Shown here piece by piece: positions 39,394 to 47,289 of a stretch of 47,289 nt of DNA (position 1 is its first letter; every line of letters begins with the position of its first letter). Position numbers and translations under genes: made by a program. The notes beneath the pieces are model-generated. The model was not told the DNA's origin, did no database searches, and saw only the letters and a list, made by a program, of their open reading frames with translations. The stretch is from an uncultured Lentisphaeria bacterium (GTDB lineage: Bacteria > Verrucomicrobiota > Lentisphaeria > Victivallales > UBA1829): positions 1 through 47,289 of the forward strand of contig CAJKAR010000036.1 in the NCBI GenBank assembly GCA_905197955.1, read 5' to 3'.

Positions 39394-41607
39394 TTATTCT
39401 GCAATGTTGCGGGCACGTTCGATGTAGGCGTCCTGCTCTTTTTTTGCCAGTTCGGTGAAGCGGACGTTCCAGCCGCAGACTCGGACCTGAAGGCCGGAAT
39501 AGCGATCCGGATGCTTCTGGGCATCTTCCAGAACGGCGGCATCGAAAATATTGAAATGAATGGCGACTCCGTGATTCAGCAGATAAGTGAAAAGGAGTCC
39601 GCGCATGGCATCAAGCCCCTCTTTCCCCTGGACGGTGGCGGGATGCATCATGACATCGAGAGGGAAGTCGCCGGGGAAGGTCGCCGCGTCAAGACGGGTG
39701 ACCGACCGGATCAGAGCGGTGACTCCGTTGGTATCCATGCCCATTGCGGGGGAAAGATTTTTCGACATTTCATCGCCGGCAAATCTGCCGTCGGGCGTTG
39801 CCCCGGTCCGTTCCCCGAGAGTGATGAACGTTCGCGCAGAATGTCCCGATGCCTCATAAAACCCTCCGCGGGAATTCGGACGCAGATTGATTTTGTTCCC
39901 GATGAAACGGGCGATCATTTCCGCATAGAAATCGACTTTGTCGATCCCGTTCCCGTATTTGTTTGCGGAGCGCAGGATGCGGAGCCGGAGCTTTTCATGC
40001 CCTTTCCAGTTGCTGTTGAGAATATCTCGGAACTCCGTCAGAGTGAGTTCCTTTTTCTCAAAGACGAATTCCTTTACCGCCATCAGCGCATCGACCGCAC
40101 TTCCGAACCCGGCATTCAGAATGCTGGAATTGTTGTAGACGCATCCATTGGAGAAGGCGTCGCGCGCCGTTTTCAGACTGCTGGGAATCGTGGCGGAATA
40201 CATCTGCGCCGGATTGATCTGGTGAAGATAACGTTCAAACGCGCGGGAGCAGAAAATGATCCCTTCGATGATGTTGTCGAGCCAGAGAATGTAGGCGTGA
40301 TAGAAGTCGTCAAACGAAGTGATCTCTTCGAGCTTCGGGGCGCCGGAGTGGAAGACCCGGCCGGTTTTCGGATCCTTCCCGTTGTTGAAGATGAGCTCAA
40401 AGGGCTTCAGCATGTTGATGTGTCCGATGCCTGTGGTGTTGCCGAGAACGCGGGGAACAAATTCGTAGCAGCCGCGGATGTCGCAGGTTCTGGCCTCCTC
40501 TTCGGAATAGCCGATCGACATCATGGCGCGGCGGATGGATTCTTCGGAAACAAAGACAATGCTGTTGTGTCCTCGGCGGATCATGTCCAGCGCTTTGTCG
40601 AGAAACGCCTGCGGAGTGTTCCGGGCGACTTTGATCTGGATTTTCGGGGTCGGGATCTCAAGCTTGTCGAAGACATCAAGAATGAGATAGGAGAGGGGAT
40701 TGATTTCCGTCGAACCATCCGCCCGCGTTCCTCCGAGATAGAACGGATGCCCCCAGTAGTTGTTGATGGATCCCCACTGCATGAGGAAACAGGCGAAAAA
40801 TTCGCGGATTTTCTCTTCCGTGAACCGTCCCTCTTCCAGATCGCGCTGATAGTAAGGATAAATCATCCGGTCAAGGTTGCCGAGGGAACGGACCTGCATC
40901 CGGTCGATGTGTTCACAGAACATGAAGTGCAGGTAGATGATCTGGAGAACTTCGTAGGTATTGCGCGGCGCTCCGGTGCGGAGCTGTTTAAGACACTCTG
41001 CTTCGGCGACCATGCGGGGATTCCCGTTTGCATGTTCTTCCGCATAGCGGATGAATCTGTCGAGCATTTCCAGAACCGCATGGAGTGTGATGGCAATGCC
41101 GTCGAAATAGGCTTTTGCATCCTCGGTCATCTCTCCGCGTCGTTCCCGCTCGGCGCGGTACTGCTCGGCGCGGCGGAGAAGTCCCGGAAAACCGAGCGTC
41201 AGAATGGAATCCCAGTCCGGAACGGAATGATCGAAATCCTTCCACATGCTGTGGAGTCCGGCGTCGTTCCGCGCATACATGATCTCATTGCTCTCCCGGA
41301 GACAGGTTTCGTTGACTTCGCGGTCCCATGCGGAGATGAGAGGGGTGATCGGCCGTTTATTGCGGTCGAAACAGGCGAATCCGGGAAAGCAGTCATGCGG
41401 ATTTACATCAATCTGAATGTTGCGGCAGATGTATTCGAAGATCCGGCCCTTTACAACCGGATGCGGGAGTCCCTTCATACTTTCCGCAAGGGGAAGAATA
41501 TGATTCTGGACCGTTTCGTTGTCCAGTCCGGTCGAAGGATCAAAGACCGGATTGCGGAATTTCCCGAACAGGTACTCTTTATCTTGTTCAAATGCGGCAT
41601 AAGGCAT
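39394..41607 (-). CDS. Glycyl-radical enzyme of unassigned substrate (PFL-like)
   Basis: A 737-residue enzyme of the pyruvate formate-lyase superfamily. The thiyl-radical cysteine is probably Cys380 in RGCYEF, with Glu382 as the general base: the C-x-E arrangement of the eliminases (glycerol, diol, choline and hydroxyproline types), not the Cys-Cys pair of true PFL. The glycyl radical is predicted at Gly712 in RVCGWNVRF near the C-terminus, with Trp where most members have Tyr or Phe. Other family blocks are TPDGRFAGDEMSKNLSP and VNPHDCFPG. The reaction needs anaerobic conditions. AGGAGG before the start is optimal. It is divergent from an AraC regulator at 41746 and followed by its activase. 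The substrate is not recognised; the neighbouring transporters suggest an imported small molecule. Confidence 0.9.
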   Translation of the reverse strand: MPYAAFEQDKEYLFGKFRNPVFDPSTGLDNETVQNHILPLAESMKGLPHPVVKGRIFEYICRNIQIDVNPHDCFPGFACFDRNKRPITPLISAWDREVNETCLRESNEIMYARNDAGLHSMWKDFDHSVPDWDSILTLGFPGLLRRAEQYRAERERRGEMTEDAKAYFDGIAITLHAVLEMLDRFIRYAEEHANGNPRMVAEAECLKQLRTGAPRNTYEVLQIIYLHFMFCEHIDRMQVRSLGNLDRMIYPYYQRDLEEGRFTEEKIREFFACFLMQWGSINNYWGHPFYLGGTRADGSTEINPLSYLILDVFDKLEIPTPKIQIKVARNTPQAFLDKALDMIRRGHNSIVFVSEESIRRAMMSIGYSEEEARTCDIRGCYEFVPRVLGNTTGIGHINMLKPFELIFNNGKDPKTGRVFHSGAPKLEEITSFDDFYHAYILWLDNIIEGIIFCSRAFERYLHQINPAQMYSATIPSSLKTARDAFSNGCVYNNSSILNAGFGSAVDALMAVKEFVFEKKELTLTEFRDILNSNWKGHEKLRLRILRSANKYGNGIDKVDFYAEMIARFIGNKINLRPNSRGGFYEASGHSARTFITLGERTGATPDGRFAGDEMSKNLSPAMGMDTNGVTALIRSVTRLDAATFPGDFPLDVMMHPATVQGKEGLDAMRGLLFTYLLNHGVAIHFNIFDAAVLEDAQKHPDRYSGLQVRVCGWNVRFTELAKKEQDAYIERARNIAE

Positions 41608-41633
41608 AGCACGTTTCCTCCTGTTTTCCGTTT

Positions 41634-41710
41634 ATTATACAATAAAGACGTGGAAAAGAGAATGCATAAAAAACAGGAAAAAATATACTTTTGTGATTGA
41701 AAAAGAGAAT
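41634..41710. promoter_or_regulatory. GRE / AraC divergent control region
   Basis: On the minus strand a TATAAT -10 box (41639-41634) lies 26 nt before the glycyl-radical enzyme start. The 10-nt direct repeat AAAAGAGAAT occurs at 41654-41663 and 41701-41710, 47 nt apart, spanning the expected -35 region and the leader of the AraC gene. AraC proteins typically bind such direct repeats. No convincing -35 box is seen, which fits an activator-dependent promoter. Confidence 0.5.
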
Positions 41711-41745
41711 CTGCCGGATAAATTTCCGGAAAGGAGATGTCTGCC

Positions 41746-42591
41746 ATGCCAGTTGCCAACAGAATCGGCGTGATGAATGCCGCTGACCGGATGGTTCTTC
41801 GAATCCGTCATTTTGCAAGGGGTACTTATCCGGAAGCCGATGGGACTCCCGGAGCTCTTCCGGTCAATCGTTTTTTCCTGCCGATCCGGAATCCGAACGG
41901 AAAAGCGTGTTTTATGGAAGATGCCGTTCTTCATGAGGAGCTGCGGCCCGGTTTCGCTTATTTTATTCCGCTGTTTCATTCCGCGCGGGTCCGTCTGGAT
42001 CCGGAACTGGAGTTTATATCCATTCAATTCACGCTGGAGCTGTTCGGCGGGGTGGATCTGTTCTCGCGAATTCCTGCGATCCGGAAGATGAAAAACGAGT
42101 CCTGGCTCCGACGGGCGGAAGAGGCGTATGCGGAAAAGGAAAATTTTGCCGCGGCGGCAATGGTGCGTTCTCTCATGGAGGAGTTCGCCGCGGAGCTGCT
42201 GCGGAACATGACGGAGGAGGAACTTGCGTTTGCAACGGCATTCACGGAGTTTCAGACCGAGCTGAACTACATTCAGAAACATTGTCTGGCAACGACGACG
42301 GTGGATGAACTGGCAGCTCTGCGCGGTTTCCACCGCGAGGTGTTTTCCAGAAATTTCTCTGCGGCGCTTGGGATCTCGCCGAAACAGTTTCTGACCCGCT
42401 GTCTGGTGAATCGCGCGTGCGATCTGCTTCTTCGCGGGAACCGTCTTGTTCGGGAGGTTGCCTTTGAACTGGGGTTCACCAACGAATACTACTTTTCCCG
42501 TTTCTTCAAAAAACAGACGGGGCTGCCGCCGCTTCGGTTCCAGAATCTCTATCTGCCGCAGAAACTGGGGGTAAGGAGGAACGGAAAATAG
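41746..42591 (+). CDS. AraC-family regulator of the glycyl-radical locus
   Basis: A 281-residue regulator. The N-terminal 130 residues form a cupin-like sensor (ALPVNRFFLPIRNPNGKACFMEDAVLHEELRPGFAYFIPLFHS), and the C-terminus has two AraC helix-turn-helix motifs (TTVDELAALRGFHREVFSRNFSAALGISPKQFL and RLVREVAFELGFTNEYYFSRFFKKQTGLPPLRF). The start at 41746 was chosen over ATG 41737 because AAGGAG ends directly at 41736, leaving a normal 9-nt spacing only for 41746. It is divergent from the glycyl-radical enzyme and 178 nt upstream of a transporter gene, so it is the obvious candidate to switch on both in response to the substrate. Confidence 0.9.
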   Translation: MPVANRIGVMNAADRMVLRIRHFARGTYPEADGTPGALPVNRFFLPIRNPNGKACFMEDAVLHEELRPGFAYFIPLFHSARVRLDPELEFISIQFTLELFGGVDLFSRIPAIRKMKNESWLRRAEEAYAEKENFAAAAMVRSLMEEFAAELLRNMTEEELAFATAFTEFQTELNYIQKHCLATTTVDELAALRGFHREVFSRNFSAALGISPKQFLTRCLVNRACDLLLRGNRLVREVAFELGFTNEYYFSRFFKKQTGLPPLRFQNLYLPQKLGVRRNGK

Positions 42592-42769
42592 GAGTGGAGA
42601 ATAGAAACGGTGAATAGAAACAGAAAACAGGATGAAAGGAGCTTCCGGATTTGGAGTTTGTCGGAGAAGGAGAATTTTTCCAGGAGCGTGATTGTCTTTT
42701 TGTCTCCCTGGTGCTATATTCTCCGGATTCCGTTTCCGAATAGAGAACATAACCCAGAGGTTTGCTGCC

Positions 42770-44110
42770 ATGCTGTGGGAAGTATTGAAAAATCCGGTTC
42801 TGATATCCGTTGTTATTCTGCTGGTGCTGTCGGCTTTGCGCCTGAATGTCGTGTTTGCTCTGATCCTGGCTGCCCTTTCCGGAGGGCTGCTTGCCGGAAT
42901 GGGAGGGGTGGAAACCATGAATGCATTCGGAAACGGACTGGCAAGCGGAGCAAAAATTGCATTCAATTACGCGATGCTGGGGGCGTTTTCCATTGCGATT
43001 TCCCGTTCCGGAGTGACGGAACTGCTGGCGCGCGAACTTTTTAAACGGATCGGCGGAGAGGTGACGCCGAAAAAACTGTTTGTTTTCAAATACACGCTTC
43101 TGCTGATTCTGACCCTTGCGGCGGTTTCGTCGCAGAATCTGATTCCGGTTCATATTGCGTTCATTCCGGTGCTGATACCGCCGCTGCTTCAGGTGTTCGA
43201 AAAGATCCGTCTTGACCGTCGTGCCGTGGCGTGCATTCTGACGTTCGGACTGATTACGCCGTACATGTTTCTGCCGTTCGGGTTCGGCCGGATTTATCTG
43301 AATGAAGTGCTGATCGGCAATCTCAACAGCAATGGCCTTGCGGTGAGTGCGTCTCTGGCGCCGAAGGCAATGCTGATTCCGGCGCTGGGAATGGTGGCGG
43401 GACTGCTGATCGCCGTGTTCATATCCTATCGGAAGCCGCGCGATTACAACCGGACGGAAACGGAGGAAAAAGTGATGGAACCGGTTGTAATCCGGCCCTG
43501 GAATGTCGGGGCTGGCGTGGTGGCGATTCTTGTCGGACTGGCAGGACAGATCTTCCTGGATTCACTGGTGATTGCCGCTCTAGCCGGAATTCTCGTTTTT
43601 GTGATCGCCCGTGTGATCTCCCTGCGCGATACTTCAGATGTCTTTACGCAGGGGGTCTACCTGATGGGCGGAATCGGGATCGTGATGATCGCCGCAAGCG
43701 GCTTTGCCGAGGTGATGAAAGCAACCGGAAGTGTGAAGGCGCTTGTGGATGTGGTATCGGTCGGGATCGGGGATCAGCGTGGTCTTGCGGTCTTCCTGAT
43801 GCTTCTGATCGGACTTATCATTACGATGGGAATCGGCTCCTCGTTTTCCACGGTTCCTCTGATAGCGGCCATCTATGTGCCGCTCTGTATGCAGCTGGGA
43901 ATTTCTCCGCTGGCGACGATTGCGATTGTCGGAGTTGCCGGTGCACTGGGCGATGCCGGTTCTCCTGTTTCCGAATCCGTTCTCGGTCCGACAGCCGGAC
44001 TCAATGCGGACGGTCAGCACGATCATATTTACGACTCCACCATTCCGACATTTATTCATTACAACATTCCGCTTCTGATTGCAGGCTGGATCGCGGGCAT
44101 GATCCTGTAA
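42770..44110 (+). CDS. Na+/H+ antiporter-family carboxylate or amino-acid transporter
   Basis: A 446-residue membrane protein with about 11-12 helices. Segments such as NPVLISVVILLVLSALRLNVVFALILAALSGGLLAG, SSQNLIPVHIAFIPVLIPPLL, MGIGSSFSTVPLIAAIYVPLC and VAGALGDAGSPVSESVLGPTAGLNADGQHDHIYDS match the ion-transporter superfamily group annotated as Na+/H+ antiporter family (YuiF-like). Several relatives are believed to carry amino acids or carboxylates rather than only ions. The start at 42770 follows CAGAGG; a longer frame to 42692 lacks a signal. It lies downstream of the AraC gene on the same strand and near the glycyl-radical enzyme, so it may import that enzyme's substrate or export its product. 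Its 3' end overlaps the convergent PocR-AraC gene by 59 nt. Confidence 0.8.
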   Translation: MLWEVLKNPVLISVVILLVLSALRLNVVFALILAALSGGLLAGMGGVETMNAFGNGLASGAKIAFNYAMLGAFSIAISRSGVTELLARELFKRIGGEVTPKKLFVFKYTLLLILTLAAVSSQNLIPVHIAFIPVLIPPLLQVFEKIRLDRRAVACILTFGLITPYMFLPFGFGRIYLNEVLIGNLNSNGLAVSASLAPKAMLIPALGMVAGLLIAVFISYRKPRDYNRTETEEKVMEPVVIRPWNVGAGVVAILVGLAGQIFLDSLVIAALAGILVFVIARVISLRDTSDVFTQGVYLMGGIGIVMIAASGFAEVMKATGSVKALVDVVSVGIGDQRGLAVFLMLLIGLIITMGIGSSFSTVPLIAAIYVPLCMQLGISPLATIAIVGVAGALGDAGSPVSESVLGPTAGLNADGQHDHIYDSTIPTFIHYNIPLLIAGWIAGMIL

Positions 44111-44966
44111 GGTTTTCCCCTGATATTTCCCCTGTTGGAGGAGTGGGGGGGCATTCCATGGAAGAGTGTTGTTCCGGAAGCTCGGTGTTTTCCCCGGCAT
44201 TTCTGTATTCGCGCGGAGTTTTTCCGGTATATTTGCGGAATACGGTTGCAAAGTAATTGCTGTCATTGAAGCCGCAGAGATTCGCAACACGGGAGATGGA
44301 GAACTGTTTGTGAAGTCTTAAATACACTTCCGCTTCCCGGATTCGCCGTTCATTGAGGATGAGCCGGAAACTTTTCCCAGTGTGTTTTTTGATCTGCTCT
44401 CCGAGATAGTTTGGGGTGACCCGGAGAGTTTCCGCCGCATCCTCCACGGAGATGTCCTTGGAGAAATTGCAGTCGATGAAGAACATGCTGTTTCTGACAT
44501 AATATCCGGGCGTCCGCTGTTTTCCTTTTGCGCCTCCGGTACGGCTCCAGAGATCAATTTCAATCCGGATGAATTGTTCCAGAAAATCCGCATAGCGTCG
44601 CAGTTCTTTTCGTTTTGCTTCCGGTACGGGCTCCGGAGTTTTCTGAGGAAATCCGCCGAGATACAGAACGGCAATGAGCTTTTCTTCGATCAGGATCGGG
44701 TGAACATAATCCCAGACTCCGAACGGGCAGGTTCCGGAAAAGCATCTTCCTTTTGCTGCGATCTTCAGGCTTTTCTCCTTGTTTTTAATGCATGATTTGA
44801 CTTCACCATGCATTTTGTTGAATCGGCAGAACTCTCCGTGATGCAGAGACTGATCCGGTTCCAGACGAAGAGCCTCGCAATCCAGAAACGCAGGATGCAG
44901 AATATGAATATTGGCTACGGCGCCTGTTTCTCTTTCAATGTATCGCAGAACGGATGACAGTTTCAT
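44052..44966 (-). CDS. AraC-family regulator with PocR-type ligand domain
   Basis: A 304-residue regulator. Residues 1-155 resemble the PocR sensory domain: a cysteine-rich pattern with HHGEFCRFNKMHGEVKSCIKNKEKSL, then KGRCFSGTCPFGVWDYVHPILIEEKLIAVLYLGGF. PocR domains in other bacteria sense small alcohols or related anaerobic substrates such as 1,2-propanediol. Residues about 170-270 are two AraC helix-turn-helix motifs (ISVEDAAETLRVTPNYLGEQIKKHTGKSFRLIL and FSISRVANLCGFNDSNYFATVFRKYTGKTPREYR). The start at 44966 follows GGAG. The C-terminal tail of about 35 residues beyond the DNA-binding domain overlaps the transporter gene and looks unstructured. A PocR sensor near a glycyl-radical eliminase supports a small diol-like or similar substrate, by inference. 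Confidence 0.85.
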   Translation of the reverse strand: MKLSSVLRYIERETGAVANIHILHPAFLDCEALRLEPDQSLHHGEFCRFNKMHGEVKSCIKNKEKSLKIAAKGRCFSGTCPFGVWDYVHPILIEEKLIAVLYLGGFPQKTPEPVPEAKRKELRRYADFLEQFIRIEIDLWSRTGGAKGKQRTPGYYVRNSMFFIDCNFSKDISVEDAAETLRVTPNYLGEQIKKHTGKSFRLILNERRIREAEVYLRLHKQFSISRVANLCGFNDSNYFATVFRKYTGKTPREYRNAGENTELPEQHSSMECPPTPPTGEISGENLTGSCPRSSLQSEAECCNE

Positions 44967-45101
44967 GAAACACTCCGGAAATTTCAGATTCAATATAATC
45001 CCGCGTATTCTTTTTTGCAATTTTGCGGAATTGTTTTTCTGAGGGAATCCTCTTTTCCGCATGGAGAAAGAGAAAGGCGCGGATTTTCCGGAAGATGCTG
45101 C

Positions 45102-45129
45102 TTGAAAGTCCTGTTTTCTGCTGTATTGT
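45102..45129 (+). promoter_or_regulatory. Probable promoter of the terminal two-gene unit
   Basis: TTGAAA (45102-45107), a 16-nt spacer and TATTGT (45124-45129) lie 14 nt before the ATG at 45144, giving a very short leader. If the promoter is real, ATG 45168 (METLSETF) may be the true start. Confidence 0.45.
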
Positions 45130-45143
45130 TAGGAAAATTTTGA

Positions 45144-46679
45144 ATGGAAACCGATGCTGGAAAAACAATGGAAACGCTTTCAGAAACATTCAAACTTCAT
45201 GACAAGTATCAGCTGGAAATGAAATTCACCTATCCGTTTGACAGAACGCGGAAGCTGAATTCTTATCATGTGGACACCTATCTGTTTTTTCCGAGCAGTC
45301 TCGGTCTTTCGCCGGCTTCCTATACCAAGGCAGATTTTTATGCGGATATGCAGGAATATATTCGTCTGAAGACTCCGGTGGTGCTTCTGCGCGGAATGAT
45401 GAAAGGGGAAGATTCTCCGTTTTGCAAACTCGAACAGGCGATGCGCAGTCTTGCCGAACAGCCGGAGGAGAGAGCGCGGAAAGATTTATATACCGAGCGA
45501 CTGAAGATGTTCTGTTCCATTATGCGCAGTGCTCTCCGGGATGAAGAACAGTTTCTGGAGCGATCTGTCCGCAGTATCAATTTCAAAACACTGATCGAAA
45601 AATATCTTGATTCCTCTGAAACGATTCTCAAGGAATTCCGTGGTCTTCGCATGATTGTGGAACTGCCCGGAATTTCGGCGGTAACCGTGGAATTTTTCAA
45701 TCGAGTGGATGAATTTCTCAGTATAACGGCAAACAAATACCGTTACAAATTATGGAACTTTCTGAATACTGAAAATCCGGAAGGCTGGAACGAAGAGATC
45801 AAAGGTCGTCTTGTGACCGTAATCCGGGAGGAGATTGCGTATCGGCAAGCCTGCGGCTATCCTTCGATTCCCGATCCGGATGGAGACAATGAAGAGCTGA
45901 TTTATCGTGAGAGTTCCTTGAAAAAAGTGATGGCAAGCGTGCTTTTTCTGAAAACGACAACCCGTCGTGACGGAGTTTTTCTGGAGAATCTTGTGTTCGG
46001 GATTGCCGCCGGAATTGCGATGACTTTTGCCACGGTGATTACATTTTTAACACAGCATCTTCTGTTCAGTGAACTTTCGACTCTCTTTTTTCTGATTGTG
46101 GTGGTTTCGTATGTTGGCAAGGATCGGATCAAGGATTGTCTGAAAGGATTTCTCCAGGCGAGAGTCAGGCGTTTTCTTTATGATTTCAAGACGGAGATTC
46201 GAAGCGGACTTGGAAAAAAGGTCGGCAGCTGCAAGGAGAGCGTTGCGTTTGTAAACGAGCTGCGGGTTGATCCGCAGATATTGAAGGTTCGTCATCGTGA
46301 ATATATGGCGGAAATGGTTAACGGTGGTTTTGGTGAGTCGGTTATTCTGGCGAGAAAGCATGTAACGTTGTCGTCGTGGAATTGTCGGAATCTGTTTGTC
46401 GATTTCAAAGTGGATGGCATTGTTGACATCATGCGATTGAATGTCAGAAAATTTCTCTGGAAAATGGACAATCCGCTTCGGGAAGTATTTCTTCCGGATG
46501 AGCAAGGCGGGATTCGAATGGTTCGAGGCAAGCGGGTTTATCATATCAACATCATCATCAAATACGGCATGGAGGGGCGCGAGGACAGTTATGCCCGTTA
46601 CCGTATTGTCCTTTCCCGAAACGGGATCAAGCGGATTGACACTTTTCCCATTGTGACTTCTCTGAACGGTGTAATATGA
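45144..46679 (+). CDS. Unidentified 511-residue protein with two central membrane segments
   Basis: I do not recognise this protein. It has a soluble, charged N-terminal domain (about 1-275, largely helical, with YHVDTYLFFPSSLGL near 41-55 and SPASYTKADFYADMQEYI), two hydrophobic helices at about 281-303 and 308-324 separated by a short loop, and a C-terminal cytoplasmic-type domain rich in Arg, Lys and beta strands (RVRRFLYDFKTEIRSGLGKKVG; KVDGIVDIMRLNVRKFLWKMDNP; HINIIIKYGMEGREDSYARYRIVLSRNGIKRIDTFP). AGGA lies 9 nt before ATG 45144. The stop overlaps the next start by 4 nt (ATGA), so it is translationally coupled to a small pilin-like membrane protein, suggesting the two act together at the inner membrane. 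Base composition is like its neighbours. Expression is supported by a moderate promoter. Confidence 0.8.
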   Translation: METDAGKTMETLSETFKLHDKYQLEMKFTYPFDRTRKLNSYHVDTYLFFPSSLGLSPASYTKADFYADMQEYIRLKTPVVLLRGMMKGEDSPFCKLEQAMRSLAEQPEERARKDLYTERLKMFCSIMRSALRDEEQFLERSVRSINFKTLIEKYLDSSETILKEFRGLRMIVELPGISAVTVEFFNRVDEFLSITANKYRYKLWNFLNTENPEGWNEEIKGRLVTVIREEIAYRQACGYPSIPDPDGDNEELIYRESSLKKVMASVLFLKTTTRRDGVFLENLVFGIAAGIAMTFATVITFLTQHLLFSELSTLFFLIVVVSYVGKDRIKDCLKGFLQARVRRFLYDFKTEIRSGLGKKVGSCKESVAFVNELRVDPQILKVRHREYMAEMVNGGFGESVILARKHVTLSSWNCRNLFVDFKVDGIVDIMRLNVRKFLWKMDNPLREVFLPDEQGGIRMVRGKRVYHINIIIKYGMEGREDSYARYRIVLSRNGIKRIDTFPIVTSLNGVI

Positions 46680-47203
46680 ATCAAAAACTTTCCATTGTAT
46701 TAACTTGCGGTGCGTGGGGATTGATCCTTGCGGCAGCGATTGCTTTTTTTCTTCTGGGGCAGGGGAGTGTGGATGAGGAGGAGAATCTTTCTCAACTTCG
46801 TGAGTGTTCAGAGACGCTGGAGACTCTAGGCAAGGCATTGAAAACCTATACGACGGACAACAAAGGAAACTTTCCATGTGAACTGGAAGATCTTGTGAGA
46901 AAAGGTTTTCTGAATGATATTCATCTTCTGTCGTGTCCATCCAAGCAATTTCATTATGTGTATACGGGAGAAAAATTGAATGTACAAACAGTTTCTCCGG
47001 ATATGCCGGTTGTGTTCGATCGGATCAATAATCATCGATTGTGCATCAACATACTTTTTGCTGATTTTCGAGTCCGGACCGTTCCATTGGAGAAACCTTC
47101 TTATTCCTCTTTGACTCCATTAATCGAAAAATTGACTCCGGAAGAGCAGAAAGTTCTGAGACAAAAATTCGATATGCTGGACAAAATCTTCTTTTTGAAA
47201 TGA
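46676..47203 (+). CDS. Small N-terminally anchored pilin-like protein
   Basis: A 175-residue protein with one N-terminal membrane helix (about residues 5-27, LSIVLTCGAWGLILAAAIAFFLLG), followed by a soluble domain. Residues 48-70, LGKALKTYTTDNKGNFPCEL plus EDL, resemble the part of pseudopilins just after the long helix, where a short stretch of the type YxxDxGxFPxxLEDL occurs. It lacks the FTLIEL cleavage motif and the H-X9-DG motif found in the four pilin-like proteins elsewhere in this window, so it would stay anchored by an uncleaved helix. It overlaps the preceding 511-residue membrane-protein gene by ATGA. Possibly a minor pseudopilus component or a sensor partner. This is a structural impression, not a family assignment. 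Confidence 0.65.
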   Translation: MNQKLSIVLTCGAWGLILAAAIAFFLLGQGSVDEEENLSQLRECSETLETLGKALKTYTTDNKGNFPCELEDLVRKGFLNDIHLLSCPSKQFHYVYTGEKLNVQTVSPDMPVVFDRINNHRLCINILFADFRVRTVPLEKPSYSSLTPLIEKLTPEEQKVLRQKFDMLDKIFFLK

Positions 47204-47248
47204 ATTGCCGCACAGAAATCTAGAGAATGGAATAGTCTTGATTAAGGT

Positions 47249-47289
47249 GCAGGTCTGTGACCTGCTTCGGTCCAGCTGAATAAGCTGGC
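47249..47289. repeat. Extragenic hairpin repeat, copy C (cut by window end)
   Basis: GCAGGTC-TGT-GACCTGC (47249-47265) and CCAGCT-GAATA-AGCTGG (47272-47288) repeat the second and third hairpins of the copies at 27715-27754 and 27859-27898. They differ only in the loop (TGT for CGT), and the 6-nt spacer is the same. The fourth hairpin would lie beyond the window. It follows the stop codon of the pilin-like gene by 45 nt. Confidence 0.9.

Noticed and set aside
39394..41607. Annotation as pyruvate formate-lyase
   Set aside because: PFL uses adjacent cysteines; this protein has a single Cys-x-Glu site, typical of eliminases.
39298..41700. An 800-codon plus-strand frame opposite the glycyl-radical enzyme and the end of the activase gene
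   Set aside because: The minus-strand enzymes have complete catalytic motifs and ribosome binding sites; the plus frame is a shadow of codon bias.
41737..41745. ATG 41737 as the start of the AraC regulator
   Set aside because: AAGGAG touches that ATG with no spacing, while ATG 41746 has a normal 9-nt spacing.

Overview
The window looks like part of a chromosome from a member of the Lentisphaerota (Victivallis-like). This is an inference. It rests on four prepilin-type proteins carrying the H-X9-DG signature, on many secreted glycan-active proteins each paired with its own regulator, on fused GntR regulators, and on a eukaryote-like tandem phosphofructokinase. There is no rRNA or tRNA here to confirm it. 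The content is almost entirely carbohydrate catabolism and its control, with at least nine transcription regulators in 47 kb. Most genes are tightly packed, and I saw no insertion sequences, phage genes or CRISPR arrays.

Layout. (1) 1-2.4 kb: hairpin repeat and a double-length ATP-type 6-phosphofructokinase. (2) 2.5-6.1 kb: intracellular GH39-like glycosidase and DMT-type transporter, divergent from a GntR regulator, with a duplicated operator candidate between them. (3) 6.2-10.1 kb: GntR/LacI-like regulator, pseudopilin and secreted glycosidase in one operon. (4) 10.1-19.2 kb: a seven-gene minus-strand catabolic operon (PfkB kinase, FucI-like isomerase, IolB-like isomerase, FGGY kinase, FAD oxidase, Fe-S partner, class II aldolase) divergent from a DeoR regulator, with six copies of one hexamer between them. 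(5) 19.3-22.6 kb: intracellular GH35 beta-galactosidase and GH27 alpha-galactosidase. (6) 22.7-27.7 kb: an unusual GntR regulator fused to an ABC-type solute-binding domain, then a pseudopilin and a secreted beta-helix protein. (7) 27.7-29.6 kb: two copies of a multi-hairpin repeat, a lactonase and an Smr protein. (8) 29.7-36.6 kb: a secreted 1126-residue glycosidase and a small CBM-like protein behind two tandemly duplicated pseudopilins, divergent from an AraC regulator. (9) 36.7-45 kb: SSS symporter, glycyl-radical enzyme and activase, two more AraC-type regulators and an ion-coupled carboxylate/amino-acid type transporter. (10) 45.1-47.3 kb: an unidentified two-TM protein overlapping a pilin-like protein, then a third copy of the hairpin repeat.

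How it fits together. Secreted enzymes (8072, 25003 and 30249 loci) would attack polymer outside the cytoplasm. The intracellular GH39, GH35 and GH27 enzymes would finish the oligosaccharides. The kinase/isomerase/aldolase operon and the phosphofructokinase would feed triose phosphates, and the glycyl-radical cluster handles a separate small substrate anaerobically. Three times a regulator, one or two pseudopilins and a secreted glycan-active protein sit together, and twice the regulator and pilin genes overlap by ATGA. This repeated module, the GntR-SBP fusion and the extragenic multi-hairpin repeat are the most likely undescribed biology here.
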